Made by a program: the position numbers and the translations under genes. A stretch of DNA of 64,000 bases from Synechococcus sp. WH 8101 (GTDB lineage Bacteria; Cyanobacteriota; Cyanobacteriia; PCC-6307; Cyanobiaceae), in the NCBI RefSeq assembly GCF_004209775.1, contig NZ_CP035914.1:2232001-2296000 (forward strand). The letters are read 5' to 3'. Of the stretch, positions 1-9,317 are shown one piece after another. Under the pieces are notes generated by a model. The model worked only from the letters and a program-made list of their open reading frames with translations, was not told the origin of the DNA and ran no database searches. The stretch's first letter is position 1. Every line of letters begins with the position of its first letter.

Positions 1-50
1 TTGCCGGACGCGGCCTGAACACCTGCAAGCGGCGCCTTGCGTCAAAATGG

Positions 51-1133
51 TTGGATTGCAAGCCACGGCTGGGCCAGGATTTGAGCGCGTCCCCATCCCC
101 AAACGACCCCCTGGCCACGGTGCCGAGCGACAGGCTGTGGCTCCGCTCGGAGCTGATGGGCACCCAGGTGATCACCCGCGACACGGGCCGTCGCCTCGGC
201 GTGGTGGGCGAAGTGATCGTCGACATTGACGGGCGGGAAGTGGTGGCGCTCGGCCTGCGCGACAACCCCTTAACCCGCTTCCTACCGGGGCTTCCCCGTT
301 GGATGCTGCTCGATCGGATCCGCCAGGTGGGCGACGTGATCCTGGTGGATTCCGTCGATTCGTTGAGTGAATCCTTCAACCCGGAGCGCTACAGCCGCGT
401 GATCAACTGCCAGGTGATCACGGAGTCCGGTCAGCAACTGGGCCGCGTGCTCGGATTTTCCTTCGATATCGAAACCGGCGAACTCACCACCCTGGTGATG
501 GGCGCCCTGGGGGTCCCCCTGCTGGGAGAAGGCGTGCTCAGCACCTGGGAGATTCCCGTTGATGAAATCGTCAGCAGCGGCGCTGATCGAATCATCGTGT
601 ATGAGGGCGCCGAGGAGAAGCTCAAACAACTCAACAGCGGCTTCCTGGAAAAGCTTGGCGTCGGCGGACCCAGCTGGGAAGAGCAGGAGCGAGAGCGCTA
701 TCGGGTCAACGTGGTGCCGGTGGAAAATCAACTCACCTCCGGGCAGCCAAGCGAACAGGAACAACGCCGGCTTCAGGCCTCCACGGCCGAACCTCTGGCC
801 ATGGAAGAGGAACTGGACTATGTGGAGCTGGAGGAGCGCCGCGTTGAACGGGCTCCTCGCCAGCGCTATCTCGACGACCTTCCGGAGCCGTTCCCCGAGC
901 AGCCCGCTGCCCGTTTTGATGACCGCCCCGATCCCTACGACGATCGCCGCTGGGATCGGGATGAACGGCTGCGATCGCTGGAGCGGGAGCCCGAACGGCG
1001 ATCTGAGCTGGAGCCGGATCGCTTCTCAGCGCGCCCCCGACCTGCGGCACGGCGGCCGGTGGAACCAGTGGGCGATCCCCTCGATGTGGAACCGCTGGAT
1101 GACACCAGGGAGACTCTCGACGATCCCTGGTGA
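51..1133 (+). CDS. PRC-barrel domain protein with charged tail
   Basis: A 360-residue soluble protein. Two PRC-barrel-like stretches are visible: about residues 35-105 (starting SELMGTQVITRDTG) and about 115-185 (starting NCQVITESGQQLG). A low-complexity Arg/Glu/Asp-rich tail fills about 230-360. PRC barrels are protein-binding modules (RimM in ribosome maturation, reaction-centre subunit H). Tandem-barrel proteins with a charged tail are conserved in cyanobacteria without a settled function, so a scaffold role is inference. The frame opens with TTG at 51. An in-frame GTG at 120 would still keep both barrels and is an equally likely start. Convergent with msrB, 3 bases from its stop. Confidence 0.8.
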   Translation: MDCKPRLGQDLSASPSPNDPLATVPSDRLWLRSELMGTQVITRDTGRRLGVVGEVIVDIDGREVVALGLRDNPLTRFLPGLPRWMLLDRIRQVGDVILVDSVDSLSESFNPERYSRVINCQVITESGQQLGRVLGFSFDIETGELTTLVMGALGVPLLGEGVLSTWEIPVDEIVSSGADRIIVYEGAEEKLKQLNSGFLEKLGVGGPSWEEQERERYRVNVVPVENQLTSGQPSEQEQRRLQASTAEPLAMEEELDYVELEERRVERAPRQRYLDDLPEPFPEQPAARFDDRPDPYDDRRWDRDERLRSLEREPERRSELEPDRFSARPRPAARRPVEPVGDPLDVEPLDDTRETLDDPW

Positions 1134-1136
1134 CGA

Positions 1137-1541
1137 TCAGGCGCGATCCCTGAACTGCAACGAGGCACTGTTGACGCAATAGCGCTGCCCGGTGGGAGCA
1201 GGGCCATCACTGAAGACATGGCCGAGATGGGCGTCACAGCGGGCGCAGTTGATTTCGGTGCGCACCATGCCGTGACTGCGGTCTTCGCGGGTGGTGATCG
1301 CCCCGGCACTCACCCCATCCCAGAAGCTGGGCCAGCCGGTGCCGGAATCAAATTTGGTCTCGGAACTGAACAACGGCGCGTCACAGCAGATGCAGTGATA
1401 GAAGCCATCGCCTTTGTGATTCCAGTAGGCGCCGGTGAAGGCCCGCTCCGTTCCTCCCAGGCGCGCCACCTGAAACTGCTCTGGCGTCAGCTGGGACTGC
1501 CACTCTTCCGGTTGACGTTCCACACGATCTTCCGCTGGCAT
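1137..1541 (-). CDS. msrB: Peptide-methionine (R)-S-oxide reductase
   Basis: Reduces methionine-R-sulfoxide in proteins, repairing oxidative damage in the cytoplasm. The 134-residue reading shows the MsrB fold signature GTGWPSFW, the C-terminal catalytic cysteine in RYCVNSASL, and two CxxC pairs (CICC and CARC) that bind structural zinc. The frame stays open upstream, but that extension ([11 protein letters not shown]...) has no MsrB character and runs into the next gene. ATG at 1541 gives the normal family length. Downstream of the LpxB-like gene with a 28-base gap, so possibly co-transcribed. Confidence 0.95.
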   Translation of the reverse strand: MPAEDRVERQPEEWQSQLTPEQFQVARLGGTERAFTGAYWNHKGDGFYHCICCDAPLFSSETKFDSGTGWPSFWDGVSAGAITTREDRSHGMVRTEINCARCDAHLGHVFSDGPAPTGQRYCVNSASLQFRDRA

Positions 1542-1569
1542 CGAGTCTGGATCGGCTGTGGCCCGGACC

Positions 1570-2868
1570 CTAGTCGGAAAGGGCGCGCGGCAGCAGCTGT
1601 CGGATTTCACCGGCCAGAGCGGCGACCGCTCCGGGTTGGCCGCGCAAACTCCGCAGGTCATCGCGCATCCCCTGAAGGCGGTCGGGAGCCGACAACCAGG
1701 CCTCGGCTTCGGTGGCGATCGCCTCAGGTGTGATCGCCCCCACGCGCTCGGGCACCACCATCCGCCCGGCTGAGATGTTGGGCCAGGCCAGAAAACCGTG
1801 ATGGCGCAGCCGCCAGGCGCTCAGCAACACGCCGATGCACCAGCGCAAGCCAGGCAGTCGGGCGATCAACCCCAGCCAGCCATCCCAGGCCTGCATCACC
1901 CCGAGGTGCTGGGTCGGCACCAACACAATCATCGGGACCCCCAGAGCCCCGAGCTCCGCCGTGTTGGCGCCCACCGTCGTGAGCGCCAGGGCGCACTGAC
2001 TCAGGGCCCCGTGGGCCGGTGGATCTTCCTGCAGTTCGATCACGGTGCCAGCCCGCGTGATCAGGCGTCGACCGCAGCCGTCAACTGCAGGAGCTGCCAG
2101 GGCGTCCACCGCAGCTTGATACCCCGCCGCGATCGGATTGGCACGGCCGGCATAGCGCACCAATTCATCGGCGCTGGTGGTGGGCGCCACGGGCAGGAGA
2201 AACCGGCACTCGGGGCGCCGCGCCGCCAAACGATCGGCCGTCTCCAGAAGGAAAGGCACCCCGACACAGAGCTTGGCCCGCTTCGAGCCCGGCAGCAACG
2301 CCACCCATTCCCCCTCGGGCAGCGGAGATGCCTGCCGCGCATGACTGGAGAGATCGGCCATCAGATCGCCGATAACACTGCAGCGGGGCTGAAATCGGCT
2401 GGGGAGCTGATCACGCACAGCGGCCCCCATGGCCGCGACCCGATCATTCCAGCGCGGCCAGCGAGCCACCCACTCGGCGTAGGTGATGTGGCGATAACGG
2501 AGCCGGGCCGACAGCAGCACGCTCCAGAACTGATCACCGCCAAGAAACACCACCACCCCGCGACCGGGCCAGGCGCCATAGCGGCCTGGTCGCAGCAACA
2601 GAGGCCAGAACTGATCTGCGGCGGTGATGCGATCAAACACGCCCCAGCGGCTGGCCACCTGCGCTTCGGTGCCGGTGGCATTAGGGCAGGGCACCAACAC
2701 CAGGCGCAGGCTGATCGGCGACCACGGGGCCCGCGGCCTCAGCAACAACGAGCGGTGCAGTGCATCGGCCAGGGGACGCACCCAGGTGGCCAGTTCACCA
2801 GGGCCATTGGACACAAGCACGATGCTCAGAGCTGTATCCCCAGGTCTCGACTGAGGGAGCGACTGCAA
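1570..2868 (-). CDS. LpxB-like (lipid-A-disaccharide synthase-related) glycosyltransferase
   Basis: 432 residues. The N-terminus reads [19 protein letters not shown], like the entry of LpxB-type GT-B glycosyltransferases. [11 protein letters not shown] (about residue 193) and [20 protein letters not shown] (about 300-320) correspond to the nucleotide-sugar-binding half. It fits the cyanobacteria/Deinococcus family called lipid-A-disaccharide synthase-related protein, not true LpxB. The substrate is unknown; a cell-envelope glycolipid is inference. Start taken at the first ATG, ahead of the Rossmann-like strand. msrB lies just downstream and a tRNA gene upstream on the same strand. Confidence 0.75.
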   Translation of the reverse strand: MQSLPQSRPGDTALSIVLVSNGPGELATWVRPLADALHRSLLLRPRAPWSPISLRLVLVPCPNATGTEAQVASRWGVFDRITAADQFWPLLLRPGRYGAWPGRGVVVFLGGDQFWSVLLSARLRYRHITYAEWVARWPRWNDRVAAMGAAVRDQLPSRFQPRCSVIGDLMADLSSHARQASPLPEGEWVALLPGSKRAKLCVGVPFLLETADRLAARRPECRFLLPVAPTTSADELVRYAGRANPIAAGYQAAVDALAAPAVDGCGRRLITRAGTVIELQEDPPAHGALSQCALALTTVGANTAELGALGVPMIVLVPTQHLGVMQAWDGWLGLIARLPGLRWCIGVLLSAWRLRHHGFLAWPNISAGRMVVPERVGAITPEAIATEAEAWLSAPDRLQGMRDDLRSLRGQPGAVAALAGEIRQLLPRALSD

Positions 2869-2894
2869 CGGCCTGAATGGGTTGTGAAGAGAAA

Positions 2895-2976
2895 TGCGGA
2901 TGGCGAGACTTGAACTCGCAAGGCCGAAGCCACACGCCCCTCAAACGTGCGTGTCTACCAATTCCACCACATCCGC
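2895..2976 (-). tRNA. trnL-GAG: tRNA-Leu (anticodon GAG)
   Basis: Read on the minus strand, the sequence begins GCGGATG and ends CATCCGC plus discriminator A, a perfect 7-bp acceptor stem. The D arm holds AATTGGTAGA, the anticodon stem is CACGT/GCGTG around loop TTGAGGG (anticodon GAG), there is a long class II variable arm, and the T arm holds GTTCAAG. The 82-nt length suits tRNA-Leu. CCA is not encoded. It reads CUC/CUU codons. Confidence 0.96.
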
Positions 2977-3086
2977 GTGGCTGACGTGATCTCGCGGATC
3001 GCGTCGAGGAAGGATCATACCGGCTCGAGGTTCAGGGCCCTGGCCACCAGCGCTGATACGATCCGCGCTGGCCTGGATGCTGCGGG

Positions 3087-4430
3087 ATGCCCATCGGCAA
3101 AGTGCTGATCGCCAACCGCGGCGAGATTGCCCTCCGGATTCTGAGGAGCTGCAGAGAGCTGGGAATCGCCACTGTGGCCGTGTACAGCACAGTGGACCGG
3201 AACGCCTTGCATGTGCAACTCGCCGACGAAGCCGTGTGCGTGGGTGAGCCGGCCAGCAGCAAGAGTTATCTGAACATCCCGAACATCCTCGCGGCAGCCA
3301 CGTCACGCGGTGTGGATGCGATCCACCCCGGCTACGGCTTCCTCGCCGAAAATGATCGCTTCGCGGAAATCTGTCGCGATCACGGCATCACCTTCGTGGG
3401 CCCTTCCCCCCATGCGATTCGTTCCATGGGTGACAAGGCCACAGCCAAAAGCACCATGCAACGGGTTGGCGTGCCGACCGTGCCAGGCAGCGAGGGGCTG
3501 CTGGCGACGCCGGAGGAGGCCGCCGAGCTCGCGGCGGAGATGGGGTATCCGGTGATGATCAAGGCCACCGCCGGAGGTGGCGGCAGGGGCATGCGCCTGG
3601 TGCCGGGTCCCGACCAGTTGCAGAGCCTGTTCAAGGCCGCACAGGGGGAGGCGGAAGCGGCCTTCGGCAACCCGGGCCTTTATATGGAGAAATTCATCGA
3701 TCGGCCCCGTCACGTCGAGGTGCAGGTGCTGGCCGATCGCCACGGCAACGTCGTGCACCTTGGTGAACGGGACTGCTCGATTCAACGCCGTCACCAGAAG
3801 CTGCTGGAGGAAGCCCCCAGCCCAGCCCTCGATCCGGAACTACGTCGTCGCATGGGCGAAGCCGCCGTCGCGGCCGCACGCAGCATCCAATACGAGGGAG
3901 CCGGAACGGTGGAGTTTCTGCTTGATCGCAGCGGCGGCTTCTACTTCATGGAGATGAACACGCGCATCCAGGTGGAGCATCCCGTCACTGAAATGGTCAC
4001 TGGCATCGACCTGATCGCCGAGCAGCTGCGCATCGCTGGCGGTGAAGCAATCAGCATCCGCCAGGACGACATCGTCCTGCGGGGTCACGCGATCGAATGC
4101 CGGATCAATGCCGAAGACGCCAGCCATAACTTCCGACCTGCACCAGGACGGATCACCGGTTGGCTTCCGCCCGGTGGCCCTGGCATCCGTGTCGACAGCC
4201 ACGTGTACACCGGCTACGACATCCCTCCCTTCTACGACTCCCTGATCGGCAAGCTGATCATCTGGGCTCCAGATCGGGACAGCGCCTTGAAGCGCATGCG
4301 TCGCGCCCTGAATGAATGTGCGATCACAGGAATTCCCACCACCGTGGACTTCCACCTGCGCCTGCTCGATCGGCCTGAATTCCAACGAGGCGATGTGCAC
4401 ACGAAATTTGTGGAGCAGGAGATGCTCTGA
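3087..4430 (+). CDS. accC: Acetyl-CoA carboxylase, biotin carboxylase subunit
   Basis: ATP-dependent carboxylation of biotin on AccB, the first half-reaction of malonyl-CoA formation in fatty acid synthesis. 447 residues, the usual length. The N-terminal Rossmann part begins [18 protein letters not shown]. The ATP-grasp glycine loop is [12 protein letters not shown] (about 158-169), and the active-site segment is [15 protein letters not shown] (about 288-302). The C-terminal cap is present ([11 protein letters not shown]). The gene stands alone, divergent from tRNA-Leu and convergent with yggT (12-base gap). Confidence 0.97.
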   Translation: MPIGKVLIANRGEIALRILRSCRELGIATVAVYSTVDRNALHVQLADEAVCVGEPASSKSYLNIPNILAAATSRGVDAIHPGYGFLAENDRFAEICRDHGITFVGPSPHAIRSMGDKATAKSTMQRVGVPTVPGSEGLLATPEEAAELAAEMGYPVMIKATAGGGGRGMRLVPGPDQLQSLFKAAQGEAEAAFGNPGLYMEKFIDRPRHVEVQVLADRHGNVVHLGERDCSIQRRHQKLLEEAPSPALDPELRRRMGEAAVAAARSIQYEGAGTVEFLLDRSGGFYFMEMNTRIQVEHPVTEMVTGIDLIAEQLRIAGGEAISIRQDDIVLRGHAIECRINAEDASHNFRPAPGRITGWLPPGGPGIRVDSHVYTGYDIPPFYDSLIGKLIIWAPDRDSALKRMRRALNECAITGIPTTVDFHLRLLDRPEFQRGDVHTKFVEQEML

Positions 4431-4442
4431 TTTGCGACGAGC

Positions 4443-4790
4443 TCAGGCCACAGCCATCGATCGCAGCATCCATTGCGAGATCAGCCCCTGCTGACCCACC
4501 AGCAGTTCACGCACGAGGCTGAGCAGCCCCACCCAGATCACCGGCGTCACATCCACGCCCCCGATGGGCGCCACCAGGCGACGCGTCGGCACCAACAGCG
4601 GCTCGGTGGGCCAGGCCACCACGGCCCAGAGGCCGGAATGCCAGTCCACCTGGGGATACCAAGTGAGCACGATGCGCACAATGAAGCAAAGAGTCCAGGC
4701 CGCGAGCAGCAATCCGAGCGCCAGGTGCAAGAGGGGCAACGGGGCAAGCGACACAGGCGTCACAAAGCTCAAAGCATGGGGAGCGTTCAT
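4443..4790 (-). CDS. YggT family membrane protein
   Basis: 115 residues with two hydrophobic stretches (about 18-40 and 80-103) around VRIVLTWYPQVDW and WPTEPLLVPTRRLVAPIGG, the hallmark of YggT/Ycf19-type proteins. In cyanobacteria and plastids this family is tied to thylakoid or nucleoid organisation and division; the exact role here cannot be read from sequence. ATG at 4790 precedes the first membrane segment. Divergent from psbX, with 60 bases between the start codons. Confidence 0.88.
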   Translation of the reverse strand: MNAPHALSFVTPVSLAPLPLLHLALGLLLAAWTLCFIVRIVLTWYPQVDWHSGLWAVVAWPTEPLLVPTRRLVAPIGGVDVTPVIWVGLLSLVRELLVGQQGLISQWMLRSMAVA

Positions 4791-4850
4791 CGTAGAAAGT
4801 CGCTCACGATCTCTAGGATCGCCGTTGCAAGGCCTCCACGTCGCCCCGCC

Positions 4851-4973
4851 ATGACCCCCTCCCTCGCCAACTTTCTGAGCAGCCTCGTGTGGGGCACCGT
4901 GATCGTGGTCATTCCTGCCAGCATCGGCCTCTTCCTGCTGAGCCAGACCGACCAGGTCGACCGCAAGCTCTGA
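4851..4973 (+). CDS. psbX: Photosystem II protein PsbX
   Basis: 40-residue single-span protein: MTPSLANFLSSLVWG, then a membrane segment (VIVVIPASIGLFLL) and a polar tail ending DRKL. Length and composition match PsbX, a peripheral PSII core subunit near cytochrome b559 that influences quinone turnover. ATG at 4851 is the only sensible start. A TAGGAT hexamer at 4815-4820 could be a -10 element, though no convincing -35 accompanies it. ycf66 follows after 81 bases. Confidence 0.92.
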   Translation: MTPSLANFLSSLVWGTVIVVIPASIGLFLLSQTDQVDRKL

Positions 4974-5054
4974 TCCCCCCTGACGCGGTTCGTAGACTGA
5001 GACGAATCCGACTGCTTGACAGTCTGAAGACAGCCGTCGCCAGGGGGCACATCT

Positions 5055-5993
5055 GTGGTTAATGCCAGTCTGAACTGGGCCAGCATCGTTGGAATCGTGC
5101 TGGCCGTCGGCGGGGCGATGCTCTATTTCATGCGCAGCTTCAAGCCTGCGCTGGCGAGGGACTACGACGTGTTCTTCGCCGCCATCGGACTGCTCTGCGG
5201 TGGAATCCTCTTCTTCCAGGGCTGGCGCCTGGACCCAATCCTGCAGTTCGGTCAGTTCCTTCTGGCGGGGACCACCGTGTTCTTCGCCTACGAAAGTGTG
5301 CGCCTGCGCGGCGTGTCGACGGAGCAGGCCCGACGTTCTGCCTACTTCGACGATGAGCCGGCGCCACCGCGCCGGCCGGCCGGAGGCCTCGGGGGCGAAT
5401 GGAATTCTCCGTACGACCGCTTCGATGAGGCGCCGCCCCTGCGCCGCCGCTTCCGCGGGGTGGAAGACGAACAGGAGGATGAAGAAGCGCCCGAACGTGA
5501 CTTCTACCGCCCTCGTCGTGCCTCCAGGGCGGCCATTCCTGAGCAGGCGGCCAGTCGCCGTCGTGGCAGAGATGAGGCGGACTCCAACTGGGGGGAGGAT
5601 TCGGAGCGGGAACGGCGCATGGCCCGCTTCGGGCGAAACGATTCCGACTCAGCAGCGGAGCGATCCAGCTTCGGCGAGCGGCGCAATCTCCGCCAAGATC
5701 AACGTCGGGGCAGTCGTCCCACCTCATCCAGCAGCACCAGCGCACGCGGACGGCGCGAACCGGAAGACGCCAGCTTCTCGCCAACCACCAGCCGCCGCAC
5801 GGTGAGCGATCGACCGACACCATCGACGGAGCGACCGACACCCGAACGCCCAACGCCTGAACGAGCGTCAGCCGGCCGGCCCAGCAGCGAGCGCAAGCCC
5901 AGCCGCGCCTCGTCCGCAGCGGCTGCTCCCACCGAACGACCCACGCCCCGCAGCTCCCGGCCCCGCGACAACAACTCCCGTTTTGACGACTGA
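5055..5993 (+). CDS. ycf66: Ycf66 family protein
   Basis: 312 residues. The first 90 hold three hydrophobic segments (SIVGIVLAVGGAMLYFM; VFFAAIGLLCGGILFF; ILQFGQFLLAGTTVFFAYES), the Ycf66 domain of cyanobacteria and plastids (function unknown, thylakoid location assumed). The remaining two-thirds is an Arg/Asp/Ser/Pro-rich, probably disordered tail with repeats such as ERPTPERPTPER. GTG at 5055 is used because it lies just before the first membrane segment. Confidence 0.88.
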   Translation: MVNASLNWASIVGIVLAVGGAMLYFMRSFKPALARDYDVFFAAIGLLCGGILFFQGWRLDPILQFGQFLLAGTTVFFAYESVRLRGVSTEQARRSAYFDDEPAPPRRPAGGLGGEWNSPYDRFDEAPPLRRRFRGVEDEQEDEEAPERDFYRPRRASRAAIPEQAASRRRGRDEADSNWGEDSERERRMARFGRNDSDSAAERSSFGERRNLRQDQRRGSRPTSSSSTSARGRREPEDASFSPTTSRRTVSDRPTPSTERPTPERPTPERASAGRPSSERKPSRASSAAAAPTERPTPRSSRPRDNNSRFDD

Positions 5994-6023
5994 AGCTCCC
6001 GCGCAGCCCATGTCACAGACCCC

Positions 6024-6578
6024 GTGCGGCGGCTGAACAGGCGCTGGCAGCGATGGGGCGAATTCGCGCTGTTCGCCGCACTTCTGGGCCTCACGGCATG
6101 CACCTCTCGGGTCCAGCGGGTTCCTGGCGGTGAAATCGAACGCCCCCAACAGGAGCCGGCTTTGAGTGGCGATGGCCGACTGCTGGCCACTGTGACGGAG
6201 CGACGGGGGAGACCCACCGTGCAGCTGCGTGATCTGCGCAGCGGCGCCATCCTGCCGTTGCGACATCTCAGCCGCCACCAACCCCACAGCTCCCCCACCC
6301 TGAGCTGGAATGGGCGCTATCTGGCCGTGATCACCCAGCGCGGCCAGCGCCGGCTCGCCTTGATCGAAGACCGCCTCACGGGCCGAGCCCATCCGATCCG
6401 CCTCCCGGGCGACCGCGAGCCGGTGAGACTCAGCCTGTCGCCGGATGCCCGAACCCTGGCCCTACAGGTGGCCGTTCAGGGGCGGTGGCGACTGGAGCTG
6501 ATCGATCTGGGCGCCATTCTCGAACCGGACCGATCGGCGGGAGAGCGTTTCAGCGGACCCCTCCAGCCGACGCCATGA
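6024..6578 (+). CDS. TolB-like beta-propeller lipoprotein (first of a tandem pair)
   Basis: 184 residues. It starts with a charged n-region (MRRLNRRWQRWG), a hydrophobic core and a lipobox LTAC, so it should be lipidated and exported. The mature part carries repeats of the form LSGDGRLLATVTERRGRPTVQLRDL, LSWNGRYLAVITQRGQRRLALIE and LSPDARTLALQV, which are TolB/WD40-like propeller blades. Only about three blades exist, so a full propeller needs oligomers or its partner. GTG at 6024 opens the signal peptide. Its TGA overlaps the ATG of the next, paralogous gene (ATGA at 6575-6578), implying translational coupling. Confidence 0.75.
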   Translation: MRRLNRRWQRWGEFALFAALLGLTACTSRVQRVPGGEIERPQQEPALSGDGRLLATVTERRGRPTVQLRDLRSGAILPLRHLSRHQPHSSPTLSWNGRYLAVITQRGQRRLALIEDRLTGRAHPIRLPGDREPVRLSLSPDARTLALQVAVQGRWRLELIDLGAILEPDRSAGERFSGPLQPTP

Positions 6579-7063
6579 AGACAACCACAAATCTTGGCGC
6601 CAGCCTGTTACTGATCCTGACCCTGAGTGGCTGTGGCGGGGACACCATCCGGCCCTTGCACAGCCTCAACAGCCGCTTGGTCGACAGCGCCGAAACCCGG
6701 CGGGATCCAAGCCTGGGCCAGGGATGGTTGGCGAGCCTGAGCAGTCGCGGCGGGCGGGAACGCCTCGAGCTGATCGACCTGCGCAACGGTCAACCGGTGC
6801 CGGTGCCAGGCCTGAATCGGGCCGATGCCCAACCGATCAGCCTCAGCGTCAGCGGTGATGGAGAACGTCTCGCACTCGTGCGTCAGCGCGGCGACAGCAC
6901 CGAGCTGATGCTGTATCGCCGCTCTGTCGGCATCCTGCAGCGACTCGAACTGAACCCTGCCGGGGTTCCCCGCGCCGTGAGCCTGGATGGGCGAGGACGC
7001 CAGCTGGCGGTGCAGGTGAGCCGCAACGGCCGCTGGGAGGTGGATCTGATCCAACTGCCCTGA
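6575..7063 (+). CDS. TolB-like beta-propeller lipoprotein (second of the pair)
   Basis: 162 residues from ATG at 6575. Short signal peptide with lipobox LSGC, then blade-like repeats (GWLASLSSRGGRERLELIDL; LSVSGDGERLALVRQRGDS; SLDGRGRQLAVQVSRNG). Same architecture and similar blade motifs as the gene immediately upstream, so the pair arose by tandem duplication (inference). The longer open frame beginning at 6485 is rejected because it lies inside the upstream gene and lacks a signal. Function unknown; an envelope-associated partner pair is plausible. Confidence 0.75.
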   Translation: MKTTTNLGASLLLILTLSGCGGDTIRPLHSLNSRLVDSAETRRDPSLGQGWLASLSSRGGRERLELIDLRNGQPVPVPGLNRADAQPISLSVSGDGERLALVRQRGDSTELMLYRRSVGILQRLELNPAGVPRAVSLDGRGRQLAVQVSRNGRWEVDLIQLP

Positions 7064-7093
7064 GCCCAGGCAGGCGGGCTCTGACCGCCTCAG

Positions 7094-7291
7094 TCAGGGC
7101 ACCAGGCCAGCCCAGTGCAAAAAGGTGTCGTGGCTGATTGCCTCCACGATCACAACCGCCAGGAAGCCAATCATGGCGAACCGTCCATTGATCCGTTCCG
7201 CATAGGCACTCCAACCAAAGGCGGGCACATCGGTTGTGGTGGCACTGGTGCCGGTGTCTGCGGTTGTGGCTGAATCGCTGCTCAAGGTCAT
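7094..7291 (-). CDS. hli: High-light-inducible protein (HLIP/SCP)
   Basis: 65 residues with one membrane helix carrying the chlorophyll a/b-binding signature AERINGRFAMIGFLAVVIVE (ExxNxRxAMxGF). HLIPs bind chlorophyll and carotenoid and protect photosystem II assembly intermediates and chlorophyll biosynthesis under light stress. The N-terminal 25 residues are Ser/Thr-rich. The start lies 9 bases downstream of the ABC transporter stop on the same strand, so it probably shares that transcript. Confidence 0.95.
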   Translation of the reverse strand: MTLSSDSATTADTGTSATTTDVPAFGWSAYAERINGRFAMIGFLAVVIVEAISHDTFLHWAGLVP

Positions 7292-7300
7292 CCCACCGGA

Positions 7301-9292
7301 TCAGGAACGGGTCACGTCATAGCTGGCCGTGGGGATCATGCGCCAGTCACCATTGCCGATCAGCTCCAGCACCGTGTCGTGGAAGCTGACCAGGGTGGGA
7401 CGGTGGCCGACGCTAATAAAGGCAAGATCACGATCCAGCAAGAGCTCATAGAGGTGCTGCTCGGTTTTGACATCCAGGGCACTGGTGGCTTCATCGAGCA
7501 CCACAAATCGCGGCGCATTAAGCAGCAGCCGGCCGAAGGCCAGGCGCTGCTGTTCTCCAAGGGAAAGAATGCGTGGCCAGTCTTGCTTCACATCAAGATC
7601 GGGGTACCGACTCACCAGCTGGGGCAGACACACTTGCTCGAGCACGGCCCGAAGCTGGTCATCGCTGAAGCGACCCTCATCGGTGGGATAACAGAGCTGC
7701 TCGCGAAGAGAGCCCAACAGCATGTAGGGCTTCTGAGGAATGAACAACAGATCACCCGTGGGTGGCCGCTCCACACTGCCCTGCTCGGGCGACCAGAGAC
7801 CACTCACCATGCGCAAGAGGGAGGTTTTGCCGCAACCGGAGGGTCCCACCACCAGCAGCTTGTCGGACTCACCCACACTGAGGGTGAGATCACGAATGAT
7901 CGGCTGCGACCCACCCGGAGGCACGAGATCGGCATGATCCACCACGATCGAATCGCGCTCACTGATCCGAGCCAGCCCACTGGTGGGCGCCAGCAGACTG
8001 ACCTGCTCAACCTTGGACTGGAACCCTTCGAGGCGACTGATCCCAGCAGTGAACTGCGCCAGCTCCTCGATCTGGTTGACAACAAAGAACAGGGATGACT
8101 CCACCATCCCAAAGGCGAAATTCGCCTGAATGAAACTGCCATAATCAATCTCACCAGCGAAATAAGGCGCGGCCAAAACCAGATAGGGGAAAAAGTTGCT
8201 GGCATAACCGATCGATCGACGCATCACATCGATTACCACCCGCCAGATGATCAACAGATTGAAGTTCCGCACCACTGAGCCCAGACGGCGCTGGGACTCT
8301 TCCTGCTCCGGCTTTTCACCGGCGTAAAACGCAATCGATTCGGCGTTATCGCGAACATGCACGAGGCCATAGCGGAAGTCGGCTTCGTAACGGAGCTGAT
8401 CAAAGTTGATTTTCACAAGTTTGCGACCTGCCACAACCAGAACGGTGGTCGCGAAAGCGGCATAGGCAAACAGGGAGAAGGTAAGGGTTGTGCTGATACT
8501 CCAAAGAATCAGGATGTTCAGAGAAAATGTGAGCAGCGCATCAAAGATTCCGAGCGTGAACTGCAGACTCTGAGCCGTGAACGCCCTCGTGTCGTCAGTG
8601 ATCCGCTGATCAGGATTATCAATATCGGTGGCCTGCTCATCATTGGGATTGAGCACGTAATAGGCCCGATTGCTCATGTAATCGGCAATCAGACTGCGAG
8701 AGAGCCAGTCACGCCAAATGATGCCCAGCTTGAGAGTGAAAAAGATCTGAGACACCCTGATTGGCAGGGCCACCACAAAACAGCTGGCGTAAATGATCAG
8801 AATCCGATAGAAGCCATCCTGCTGCTTGGCCACCAACGCATTGGTGAGATCTCGAGCGATGAAACTGATGCCCGCATTGATGCCGTTCACCGCGAGCAGC
8901 ATCAGCACAATCACGGCCAAGAGCAGCCAGTGCAACCAGCGACGGTTGCGCAGCTGCTGGCGCATGGCCAGAAAACTGGCCGCACCGATCAGGAACAGGG
9001 CGCCGAACACCCAGCCCCACCAACCACCCCAGATGGTGCTCAGCGTTCCCAACACCCCACCGAAATACTTTTCGGTGATCACCGGTTGCAGCTGATTCAG
9101 CAGCTGCATCAAGCCGGTGAGCAGCAGCAGCACAATGCCGCCGACACAGAACAGCAACGAGACCAGCAACCAGATGAACTGGACACCGGAAGCCTGGTCG
9201 AGCGGCAGGAAGAAAGGCTGTGCCAGGTGGCGCAGCTTGGCCAACTGGCGGCGCAGCCCCTCAAAGGGGGCCAAACGGGGGGACGTCGTCAT
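7301..9292 (-). CDS. ABC transporter, fused permease/ATPase (SbmA/BacA-like)
   Basis: 663 residues. The membrane half (about 35-400) has six or more hydrophobic segments and SbmA/ABC_membrane_2-type motifs (IIWRDWLSRSLIADYMSNRAYY; about residues 195-215). The ATPase half has Walker A GPSGCGKTS, signature LSLGEQQRLAFGRLLL, Walker B FVVLDEATSALD and the switch SVGHRP. This is the half-size exporter/importer family related to YddA/SbmA and peroxisomal ABCD proteins; the substrate is unknown. ATG at 9292 is preferred over 9349 because the longer form overlaps the HIT gene and adds no conserved sequence. Lies between HIT and hli in one leftward run. Confidence 0.85.
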   Translation of the reverse strand: MTTSPRLAPFEGLRRQLAKLRHLAQPFFLPLDQASGVQFIWLLVSLLFCVGGIVLLLLTGLMQLLNQLQPVITEKYFGGVLGTLSTIWGGWWGWVFGALFLIGAASFLAMRQQLRNRRWLHWLLLAVIVLMLLAVNGINAGISFIARDLTNALVAKQQDGFYRILIIYASCFVVALPIRVSQIFFTLKLGIIWRDWLSRSLIADYMSNRAYYVLNPNDEQATDIDNPDQRITDDTRAFTAQSLQFTLGIFDALLTFSLNILILWSISTTLTFSLFAYAAFATTVLVVAGRKLVKINFDQLRYEADFRYGLVHVRDNAESIAFYAGEKPEQEESQRRLGSVVRNFNLLIIWRVVIDVMRRSIGYASNFFPYLVLAAPYFAGEIDYGSFIQANFAFGMVESSLFFVVNQIEELAQFTAGISRLEGFQSKVEQVSLLAPTSGLARISERDSIVVDHADLVPPGGSQPIIRDLTLSVGESDKLLVVGPSGCGKTSLLRMVSGLWSPEQGSVERPPTGDLLFIPQKPYMLLGSLREQLCYPTDEGRFSDDQLRAVLEQVCLPQLVSRYPDLDVKQDWPRILSLGEQQRLAFGRLLLNAPRFVVLDEATSALDVKTEQHLYELLLDRDLAFISVGHRPTLVSFHDTVLELIGNGDWRMIPTASYDVTRS

Positions 9293-9317
9293 GACGACAT
9301 TCTCACGGAGCCTGACC

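Noticed and set aside
1798-2913. 371-codon plus-strand frame opposite the LpxB-like gene
   Set aside because: Gln/His/Pro-rich shadow; the minus strand has the conserved glycosyltransferase motifs.
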